From Streptomyces sp. NRRL S-118 (GTDB lineage Bacteria > Actinomycetota > Actinomycetes > Streptomycetales > Streptomycetaceae), in the NCBI RefSeq assembly GCF_000716335.1, contig NZ_KL591014.1, positions 126,778 through 133,072 of the forward strand: a stretch of 6,295 bases of DNA, in the 5' to 3' direction. Within the stretch, counting starts at the first letter, position 1. Every line of letters starts with the position of its first letter. Below the pieces are notes generated by a model. It was not told the DNA's origin. It worked only from the letters and a program-made list of their open reading frames with translations, and made no database searches. Below, one piece after another: positions 1 through 5,131 of the stretch. The position numbers and the translations under genes were made by a program.

Positions 1-26
1 GCTCCGTGAGTCGGCGCACTGCTTGG

Positions 27-101
27 GGTCAGCACGCGCCCTGGCGGGTCAGCGCGCGGCCTGCGGCGGTCAGCACGCGCCCTGGCGGGTCAGCGCGCGG
101 C
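27..101. repeat. Four-unit direct repeat, period about 20.5 bp
   Basis: Four copies of GGTCAGCRCGCG begin at 27, 47, 68 and 88, so the spacings are 20, 21 and 20 bp. Units 1+2 (27-60) and 3+4 (68-101) are identical over 34 bp, which suggests a two-unit block that duplicated. The last unit contains the stop codon and final codons of the membrane-protein gene; the other three lie downstream of it. A poorer relative may start near 9, so the array could extend past the left edge. There are no spacers of CRISPR type. The array is seen directly; its function is unknown. Confidence 0.8.
27..101 (-). terminator. Possible tandem terminator of the membrane-protein gene
   Basis: Read on the minus strand, each 34-bp copy can fold into a GC-rich hairpin: GCGCGC pairs with GCGCGT, or CGCG plus CCC pairs with GGG plus CGCG around a bulge. 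One hairpin covers the stop codon at 90-92 and the second lies about 40 bp downstream. No U-tract follows, as is common for high-GC actinomycete terminators. Termination is inferred from position and pairing only. Confidence 0.3.
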
Positions 102-644
102 GACCTTCCGGGTGATGGCGAAGCCCTCGTAACCGGCGATCGCGAAGAAGAGGAGGCTGATGGCGCTCGTCTCCTCCTTCCAGGCGTCCAGCAGGTTGCC
201 GAACTCCGAGGTGAAGATGTCGACGACGGAGAGCGACTGGTTCTGGAGCTCCGCCCACCAGCTGATCATCAAGGCGTAGCCGAAGAGCTGCCCGAGGAAC
301 ACACCGGCCAGGGCGAGGGGCACGCCGACGACCGGGAGGACCGGGTGCGCCCCGCCGGCCTTGCCGAGGGCGAAGCCGACCAGCGCGCCGACGAGGAGCG
401 CGACGATGCCGAGCTCCGTGTAGCTGCCGTCCTCCTCGGCCATGGCGCGCATCAGGCCGCCGTACGCGAGGGCACCGACGAGGGCGGCGGCCAGACCGGC
501 GACGATGCCGAGTCCCACACGGGCGCGCGCGGGCGGCGGCGCCGGGACGCCCTGCGGGGCAGTGGTGCCGTCGGCCGAGGTGCTGTCGGCCGGGGTGCTG
601 TTCTGGGCGAACGGGTTGCCGGGTGGCGGTACGGACTGGCTCAT
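90..644 (-). CDS. Small four-helix membrane protein of unknown function
   Basis: This encodes 184 residues from an ATG at 644-642. A G-rich ribosome binding site (AGGGGGGA) lies about 10 bases upstream. An in-frame extension to 863 exists, but it has the composition of non-coding DNA. Residues 1-41 are rich in Pro, Ser, Thr and Ala with no charge pattern, probably a disordered cytoplasmic tail. Hydrophobic segments follow at about 43-66, 76-95, 100-128 and 159-177. Between the third and fourth lies an amphipathic loop with Trp129-Trp130 and acidic residues, and the protein ends in a basic tail. I recognise no named family, catalytic motif or transporter signature; it is best called a conserved-looking actinobacterial integral membrane protein. 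It follows the dehydrogenase-like gene on the same strand, but the 306-bp gap argues for its own promoter. The coding call is firm; the function is unknown. Confidence 0.85.
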   Translation of the reverse strand: MSQSVPPPGNPFAQNSTPADSTSADGTTAPQGVPAPPPARARVGLGIVAGLAAALVGALAYGGLMRAMAEEDGSYTELGIVALLVGALVGFALGKAGGAHPVLPVVGVPLALAGVFLGQLFGYALMISWWAELQNQSLSVVDIFTSEFGNLLDAWKEETSAISLLFFAIAGYEGFAITRKVAAR

Positions 645-950
645 GGTGAAGGATCCCCCCTGGGATAGGACACGGATCCGTCGCACATGTGCGCACATAA
701 AGTCCGTGTGAAGTAGAGGCCCGGACAGTAGCAGTCCGCACTGACACCCGTCCGCCCGAATTCCGCGGCACCCCGCGGCCCCGGCACGCGCACCCGATGT
801 CCCGGCGCGCGGTGGCTCGGGGCTGTGGGACGGTGAGGAGGCGGGCCCTTGAAGGGGCGTCACCTCGTTCGCGTGCCGGTCCGGTGTCCGCCGGTCCCCC
901 CGGCCGCTCCGTCAGCTCGTCAGTATCCCGGCGCCGCTCACTCGTTCGGC
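645..950 (-). promoter_or_regulatory. 306-bp gap with stacked palindromes, probable promoter region
   Basis: There is no convincing gene here. The part nearest the membrane-protein start is less GC-rich and holds several dyads. ACGGATCCGT lies at 672-681, CGCACATGTGCG at 682-693 and ATGTGCGCACAT at 687-698 (overlapping the previous one). A 7-bp inverted repeat, ACACGGA at 670-676 with TCCGTGT at 703-709, encloses them. They sit 26-65 bases upstream of the ATG at 644, where an operator would act on this gene. I could not assign -10/-35 hexamers with confidence and do not match the dyads to a known regulator. From 720 to 880 I see nothing specific. Confidence 0.4.
890..904 (-). terminator. Short GC hairpin after the dehydrogenase-like gene
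   Basis: GCCGG at 890-894 pairs with CCGGC at 900-904 across a 5-base loop, about 46 bases downstream of the stop codon at 951-953. There is no U-tract, and short GC hairpins are common in DNA of this composition, so this is a weak candidate terminator. Confidence 0.25.
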
Positions 951-2192
951 CTAGAGGCGGTGGGCCGCTCCCACCGGCGTGACCCCACGGGTGTCGAGCA
1001 GGAGCTGTGCCTTCACCGCCAGGCCCTGCAGGTCGTACGTGTGGTGGTGCTGGAGCAGGATCGTCAGGTCGGCTCCGGCGGCCGCCTCGTAGAGCGAGTC
1101 CGCCCGCGGGACGGGCAGGTCGCGGACGCGCCAGTCGGCCACGTACGGGTCGTGGTAGCTGACCACCGCGCCCATGTCCATCAGGCGGCGGGCGATCTCG
1201 GTGGCCGGAGAGCCCTCCCGGTCGGCCAGGTCAGGCTTGTACGTGATGCCGAGCAGCAGGACGCGGGCGCCGCGCGCCGACTTGCCGTGCTCGTTGAGGA
1301 GCGTGGCGCAGCGCTGGATCACGTACTGCGGCATGCGCTCGTTGATCCGGGTCGCCAGCTCGACGAGGCGCAGGGGGCGGTGGTGGCCGATGGTGTCGAC
1401 GGGGACGCCGTGGCCGCCGACCCCGGGGCCGGGGCGGAACGCCTGGAAGCCGAACGGCTTGGTCTCGGCGCAGCGGATGACGTCCCACAGGTCGACGCCC
1501 AGGTCGTGGCAGAGCACGGCCATCTCGTTCACCAGGGCGATGTTGACGTGACGGAAGTTCGTCTCCAGCAGCTTGACGGCCTCCGCCTCGCGCGGCCCCC
1601 GGGCGCGGACGACCTTGTCGGTGAGGCGGCCGTAGAAGGCGGCGGCCGACTCGGTGCAGGCGGGGGTGAGACCGCCGATGACCTTGGGGATGTGGGCGAA
1701 GTCGTGCGCCCGGTTGCCGGGGTCGAGGCGGCCCGGCGAGTAGGCGAGGTGGAAGTCCCGGCCGGCCCGCAGGCCGGAGCCCTCTTCCAGCAGTGGGCGC
1801 AGGACGTCCTCGGTGGTGCCGGGGTGCACGGGGGATTCCAGCAGCACGGTGGTGTGCGGGCGCAGCTTGGCGGCCAGCGCCCGGGCGGCGCCCGTGACGG
1901 CGGTCAGGTCCAGGGCCTGGTCGGCGCCGAGGGGGGTGGGGGCGCAGATGACGGCGGTGCGGACCCGGCCCAGTTCGCCTGGGTCGGTCGTGGGCCGGAA
2001 GCCCCCCGAGAGCATCCGGCGGATCTCCGACGCGGTCAGCGAGCCGTCGACCGGCGGGCGGCCCGCGGCGAGTTCCGCGACGGCGCGGGGGTCGGTGTCG
2101 AAGCCGATCGTGCCGATGCCTGCGGCAGTGGCGGCGTGGGCGAGGGGCAGTCCGAGGTGGCCGAGGCCGATGACGGCGAGGTCTGCGGGCAT
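951..2192 (-). CDS. Nucleotide-sugar dehydrogenase-like protein, probable pseudoenzyme
   Basis: This encodes 413 residues from an ATG at 2192-2190, with AAAGGA about 11 bases upstream. The length and order of parts match the UDP-glucose/GDP-mannose dehydrogenase family, closest to the WbpA/WecC branch acting on UDP-N-acetyl sugars. An N-terminal Rossmann domain has G9-x-G11-xx-G14 and Asp32 for NAD, followed by CAPTP at 83-87. The central helix has Lys207 and the NE pair at 222-223, then PGPGVGGH at 254-261. The C-terminal UDP-binding domain starts near 308. The catalytic positions do not match the family. The usual Thr of EST is Pro121, the Glu of YSPE is Gly154, the Asn of KLLEN is Thr211, and the cysteine of GGHC is Gly262. 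About seven residues are missing after VPVD (263-266), and the RESP motif reads EGSP. Canonical oxidation of a sugar C6 to a carboxylate is therefore unlikely. The frame is intact, so a non-catalytic or altered role is inferred. Confidence 0.85.
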   Translation of the reverse strand: MPADLAVIGLGHLGLPLAHAATAAGIGTIGFDTDPRAVAELAAGRPPVDGSLTASEIRRMLSGGFRPTTDPGELGRVRTAVICAPTPLGADQALDLTAVTGAARALAAKLRPHTTVLLESPVHPGTTEDVLRPLLEEGSGLRAGRDFHLAYSPGRLDPGNRAHDFAHIPKVIGGLTPACTESAAAFYGRLTDKVVRARGPREAEAVKLLETNFRHVNIALVNEMAVLCHDLGVDLWDVIRCAETKPFGFQAFRPGPGVGGHGVPVDTIGHHRPLRLVELATRINERMPQYVIQRCATLLNEHGKSARGARVLLLGITYKPDLADREGSPATEIARRLMDMGAVVSYHDPYVADWRVRDLPVPRADSLYEAAAGADLTILLQHHHTYDLQGLAVKAQLLLDTRGVTPVGAAHRL

Positions 2193-2243
2193 GCGTGATG
2201 CCGTCCTTTCCCGGTAGCCGGAGTGGACGCGTAGTGCCAGTCC

Positions 2244-2252
2244 TGTGGACAG
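2244..2252 (-). promoter_or_regulatory. DnaA-box-like site, minus orientation
   Basis: The minus strand reads CTGTCCACA, one base from the Streptomyces DnaA box TTGTCCACA. It lies 51 bases upstream of the dehydrogenase-like start codon and forms the left arm of a perfect 10-bp inverted repeat (2242-2251 with 2330-2339). Binding is not demonstrated by sequence alone. Confidence 0.45.
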
Positions 2253-2328
2253 AACGAGCGGGAGCAATGTCAGACTAGGCGTAAATATGACCGTTATGTG
2301 GCATTGCAAGCATGTAGACGTCCGAGTG

Positions 2329-2337
2329 TTGTCCACA
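2329..2337 (+). promoter_or_regulatory. Exact Streptomyces-type DnaA box
   Basis: TTGTCCACA matches the preferred Streptomyces DnaA box in all nine positions. It lies 79 bases upstream of the glpD start and faces the opposite way to the site at 2244-2252, with the AT-rich promoter centre between them. Only two sites are present, so this is not an oriC-type cluster; a regulatory or titration site is the more reasonable reading. Confidence 0.55.
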
Positions 2338-2416
2338 GGCGGTGGCTGAAGTCGCCGGGCGGGGACAGAATCGAAGCTGTGAGCCCGACCACGCGGGGGG
2401 ATGACGGGAGGCAGCG

Positions 2417-4123
2417 GTGAGGACAGCGACACTGGGACCCGCCGAGCGCGCCGAGGCGCTGGCGGCCATGGCGGAGCGTGAGCTGGACGTGCTGGTGGTC
2501 GGCGGCGGAGTGGTCGGCGCCGGGACCGCCCTCGACGCGGCGACACGCGGCCTGGCCACCGGACTGGTGGAGGCCCGCGACTGGGCGTCCGGCACGTCGA
2601 GCCGCTCCAGCAAACTCATCCACGGCGGTCTGCGCTATCTCGAAATGCTCGACTTCGCGCTCGTACGGGAAGCGCTGAAGGAGCGCGGACTGCTGCTCGG
2701 ACGCCTCGCGCCCCACCTGGTCAAGCCGGTGCCGTTCCTGTACCCGCTGCAGCACAAAGGCTGGGAGCGCCTGTACGCGGGGTCGGGTGTGGCGCTGTAC
2801 GACGCGATGTCCGTCTCCTCCGGGCACGGGCGCGGCCTGCCCGTCCACCGCCACCTGACGCGGCGCCGGGCGCTGCGGGTCGCCCCCGCCCTGCGCAAGG
2901 ACGCACTGGTCGGCGCCCTGCAGTACTACGACGCCCAGATGGACGACGCGCGGTACGTGGCGACGCTCGTGCGGACCGCGGCGGCCTACGGGGCCCGGGT
3001 CGCCAGCCGGGCGCGGGTCATCGGCTTCCTGCGCGAGGGTGAACGCGTCGTCGGCGCCCGGGTCCAGGACGTGGAAGCCGGCGGGGAGTACGAGGTCCGG
3101 GCCAAGCAGGTCGTCAACGCGACGGGCGTGTGGACGGACGACACCCAGGCCCTGATCGGGGAGCGGGGGCGGTTCCACGTACGGGCGTCGAAGGGCATCC
3201 ACCTGGTGGTGCCCAAGGACCGCATCCACTCGACCACCGGACTGATCCTGCGCACCGAGAAGTCGGTGCTGTTCGTCATCCCCTGGGGCCGCCACTGGAT
3301 CATCGGCACCACCGACACGGGCTGGGACCTCGACAAGGCGCACCCGGCGGCCTCCAGCGCCGACATCGACTACCTGCTGGAGCACGTCAACAGCGTGCTG
3401 GCGGTCCCCCTGACCCGCGACGACGTGCAGGGCGTGTACGCGGGCCTACGGCCGCTGCTGGCCGGCGAGTCCGACGCCACGAGCAAGCTCTCGCGCGAGC
3501 ACACCGTGGCACACCCGGTGCCGGGCCTGGTCGTCGTCGCGGGCGGCAAGTACACGACGTACCGCGTCATGGCCAAGGACGCCGTGGACGAAGCGGTGCA
3601 CGGGCTCGACACCCGGGTGGCGGCCTGCGTCACCGAGGACGTGCCCCTGCTCGGCGCGGAGGGCTACCGGGCGCTGTGGAACGCGCGGGCGCGCATCGCG
3701 GCACGGACGGGCCTTCACGTCGCCCGTGTAGAGCACTTGTTGAACCGGTACGGGTCGCTGGTGGACGAGGTACTGGAGCTCGTCGCGTCCGATCCGGCGC
3801 TCGGCGAGCCGCTGAGCACGGCGGACGACTACCTGCGCGCCGAGATCGTCTACGCCGCGTCGCACGAAGGCGCGCGGCACCTGGACGACGTACTGACCCG
3901 CCGGACGCGGATCTCCATCGAGACCTTCGACCGGGGCACCCGCAGCGCGCGGGAGTGCGCGGAACTGATGGCGCCGGTGCTCGGCTGGGACCGGGACCAG
4001 GTCGAGAAGGAGGTGGAGCACTACGAGAAGCGGGTGGAGGCGGAGCGCGAGTCCCAGCGGCAGCCCGACGACCTGACGGCGGACGCGGCACGCCTGGGCG
4101 CACCGGACATCGTGCCCATCTAG
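2417..4123 (+). CDS. glpD: Aerobic glycerol-3-phosphate dehydrogenase GlpD
   Basis: This is a 568-residue FAD flavoprotein that oxidises sn-glycerol-3-phosphate to dihydroxyacetone phosphate at the inner face of the membrane and passes electrons to quinone. The GTG start is fixed by GGGAGG five bases upstream. The Rossmann FAD motif GGGVVGAG lies at 29-36, with Glu52 placed for the ribose. The family signature SGTSSRSSKLIHGGLRYLE is at 58-76. The substrate region includes ASKGIHLVVP at 257-266, GTTDTG at 297-302 and GLRPL at 343-347. The C-terminal FAD contact AGGKYTTYR is at 375-383, and an alpha-helical C-terminal domain follows from about 405 to 530. Length and motifs are normal and nothing looks broken. 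It stands without glpF or glpK in this window, next to a divergent, functionally unrelated gene. The stop codon abuts the IS-like segment at 4123. Confidence 0.97.
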   Translation: MRTATLGPAERAEALAAMAERELDVLVVGGGVVGAGTALDAATRGLATGLVEARDWASGTSSRSSKLIHGGLRYLEMLDFALVREALKERGLLLGRLAPHLVKPVPFLYPLQHKGWERLYAGSGVALYDAMSVSSGHGRGLPVHRHLTRRRALRVAPALRKDALVGALQYYDAQMDDARYVATLVRTAAAYGARVASRARVIGFLREGERVVGARVQDVEAGGEYEVRAKQVVNATGVWTDDTQALIGERGRFHVRASKGIHLVVPKDRIHSTTGLILRTEKSVLFVIPWGRHWIIGTTDTGWDLDKAHPAASSADIDYLLEHVNSVLAVPLTRDDVQGVYAGLRPLLAGESDATSKLSREHTVAHPVPGLVVVAGGKYTTYRVMAKDAVDEAVHGLDTRVAACVTEDVPLLGAEGYRALWNARARIAARTGLHVARVEHLLNRYGSLVDEVLELVASDPALGEPLSTADDYLRAEIVYAASHEGARHLDDVLTRRTRISIETFDRGTRSARECAELMAPVLGWDRDQVEKEVEHYEKRVEAERESQRQPDDLTADAARLGAPDIVPI

Positions 4124-4228
4124 GGCCTGTTGGGAGAGTGTTGGTCACAGCCGACGACGTCTGGCTCCGCCGTGCTGGTTGTCAGTGCGTTCTCGTAGGC
4201 TCGCGGCGACCTGATCGAAGGGATTGCC

Positions 4229-4828
4229 ATGGAAGACCCGACGGGCATCGCAGAGCTGGCCAAGATCCTTCCTCCGGATCTTGGCGCTGACGAGGAGATC
4301 GACTGGGTGGCCGCGGAAGCGCGGTGGGGCACGCGGCTCCCGCGTGACTACATGGCCTTCATGTCCGTGTGGGGTGCTGGCTCGTTCGAGGGAGTCGGCA
4401 TTCTCATGCCCCTGCCGAAGGAGTACATCCAGTGGGATCCAGGGACCTTCGAGGAGGAGACGGAGAACGCTCGCTCCACCTGGGAGATGCTGGGCGGCCA
4501 GGAAGGCCTCGACCTCGACCCTGACCACATCCTCGCCTGGGGTTTCACCTCTGGCGCAGACATCCTCTGCTGGCTGACCACCGACCCCGACCCTGACAAG
4601 TGGCCCGTCCTGGTCTGCGGCCGCCACACTCGTGAGGACTTCACCCTGTTCTCCTGCGGCATGGTCGAATTCCTCCGCAAACTGCTCCTGGACGAGTTCG
4701 ACCCTTATCCCATCAGCATCGATCTCCGCAACGCAGCTCCGCGCTACGTGCACTGGCTCGAGCAGCAACGTCGCTGGAAGGCCGGCCTGGACCGGTGCTC
4801 CGGTGAGCCACGGCCCGCCAGCCAGTAG
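4229..4828 (+). CDS. SMI1/KNR4 (SUKH) family protein, immunity-like
   Basis: This encodes 199 residues from an ATG with GAAGGGA five bases upstream. The SUKH fold is recognisable from the N-terminal IDWVAAEARWGTRLPRDYMAF (24-44) and the following GAGSFEGVGILMPLP segment (50-64). Further matches are WGFTSGADILCWLT near 104-117, a buried strand PVLVCGRH, and a C-terminal helix ending in VHWLEQQRRW. SUKH proteins are cytoplasmic; many neutralise nuclease toxins of polymorphic or contact-dependent systems, though some have housekeeping roles. No toxin gene is beside it here, so it may be an orphan immunity gene or have another role. More codons end in A or T than in glpD, consistent with acquisition. 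The last ten or so residues, after the usual LD-x-x-x-GEP ending, may be read from foreign sequence. Transcription may come from glpD readthrough (105-bp gap, no clear terminator). The family call is strong; the partner is unknown. Confidence 0.88.
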   Translation: MEDPTGIAELAKILPPDLGADEEIDWVAAEARWGTRLPRDYMAFMSVWGAGSFEGVGILMPLPKEYIQWDPGTFEEETENARSTWEMLGGQEGLDLDPDHILAWGFTSGADILCWLTTDPDPDKWPVLVCGRHTREDFTLFSCGMVEFLRKLLLDEFDPYPISIDLRNAAPRYVHWLEQQRRWKAGLDRCSGEPRPASQ

Positions 4829-4843
4829 TAGTTGCCGCGGCCC

Positions 4844-4881
4844 TGCTGGTCGCAGCCACTCGTGGATGGCTGCGACCAGCA
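4844..4881. terminator. Perfect 15-bp hairpin, probable bidirectional terminator
   Basis: TGCTGGTCGCAGCCA at 4844-4858 is exactly complementary in reverse to 4867-4881, with an 8-base loop. It starts 15 bases after the SUKH stop codon and lies between convergent units: SUKH on plus, transposase relic and hydrolase on minus. It is the strongest stem-loop in the window. No T-tract follows on either side, so factor-independent termination is inferred from stem strength and position. Confidence 0.6.
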
Positions 4882-4887
4882 CGGTCG

Positions 4888-5129
4888 CGTGAAGAAGATC
4901 CGGCTCCAGGTGCCGCTGCGCTGCCACGCCGGAACATGTCGCAGGCCCGGTCCCACGGCCCGTAGCGCTCCGGGAGATTGCGCCACGGCGCACCGGCCCT
5001 GGTCCGACACCGTATGCCGTCGTTCAGCTTCCGATGCGTCCAAGTCCGAGGGCGGCCGGGCTGCTTTTCCACCGGCAGCAGCGGCTCCCGGTGTTCCCAC
5101 TGGCCGTCCGTCAGATCACCACGTGCCAC
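4888..5129 (-). pseudogene. IS5-family transposase N-terminal fragment (DUF4096), frameshifted
   Basis: From a GTG at 5129-5127 the first 68 residues match the N-terminal domain of Streptomyces IS5-type transposases. MARGDLTDGQW is at 1-11, EPLLP at 15-19, GRPRTW at 25-30, DGIR at 37-40, and APWRNLPERYGPWDR at 47-61, followed by a MFRR segment. At about 4926 one base is missing: the expected continuation WQRSGTWSRI is read in another frame down to about 4888. Past that no transposase similarity remains, and the DDE catalytic domain is absent. Some IS5 subgroups use programmed frameshifting, but the loss of everything downstream makes this a dead relic. The break falls only six bases from the hairpin at 4844-4881. 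It starts three bases beyond the hydrolase stop codon on the same strand. Confidence 0.82.
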
Positions 5130-5131
5130 GG

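Larger units (their letters stand above)
2193..2416. promoter_or_regulatory. Divergent promoter region between dehydrogenase-like gene and glpD
   Basis: These 224 bp separate two start codons on opposite strands, so promoters for both must lie here unless one gene is leaderless. The centre, about 2281-2318, is the most AT-rich stretch of the window and is the likely site of promoter melting. A self-complementary TTGCAA at 2304-2309 could serve as a weak -35 in either direction, but I found no good -10 at proper spacing. The glpD ribosome binding site GGGAGG at 2406-2411 lies 5 bases before its GTG. I see no recognisable operator for a glycerol regulator. Confidence 0.6.

Noticed and set aside
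27..101. CRISPR array
   Set aside because: Repeats of about 12 bp with 8-9 bp of non-variable filler and a block duplication; no unique spacers and no cas genes.
670..709. Rex, DasR, Crp or LexA operator
   Set aside because: The dyads do not fit TGTGAAC-type Rex, TGGTCTAGACCA-type DasR, TGTGA-N6-TCACA or GAAC-N4-GTTC patterns.
645..863. 73-residue N-terminal extension of the membrane protein
   Set aside because: It covers the palindrome-rich promoter-like DNA and the ATG at 644 has a good ribosome binding site.
849..2198. Long open frame on plus, opposite the dehydrogenase-like gene
   Set aside because: Low-complexity Gly/Ala/Arg/Val/Asp product with no family resemblance; a shadow caused by high GC in a real minus-strand gene.
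2281..2320. TTGCAA-centred sigma-70 type promoter
   Set aside because: TTGCAA at 2304-2309 has only a 3/6 match to a -10 at 16-bp spacing on minus and nothing good on plus; not specific enough to list as a mapped promoter.
2193..2546. N-terminal extension of the dehydrogenase-like protein by 118 residues
   Set aside because: It would run into glpD, has no family similarity, and the ATG at 2192 gives the normal start right before the Rossmann strand with a fair ribosome binding site.
2294..3385. Long open frame on minus, opposite glpD
   Set aside because: Overlaps conserved GlpD coding sequence and has only shadow-type composition.
3130..4290. Long plus-strand frame overlapping glpD and the SUKH start
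   Set aside because: Arg/Gly/Pro-rich out-of-frame reading of two recognisable genes.
4888..5129. Functional transposase through programmed frameshift
   Set aside because: Even after correcting the shift at 4926, similarity ends at about 4888 and the catalytic DDE domain is absent.
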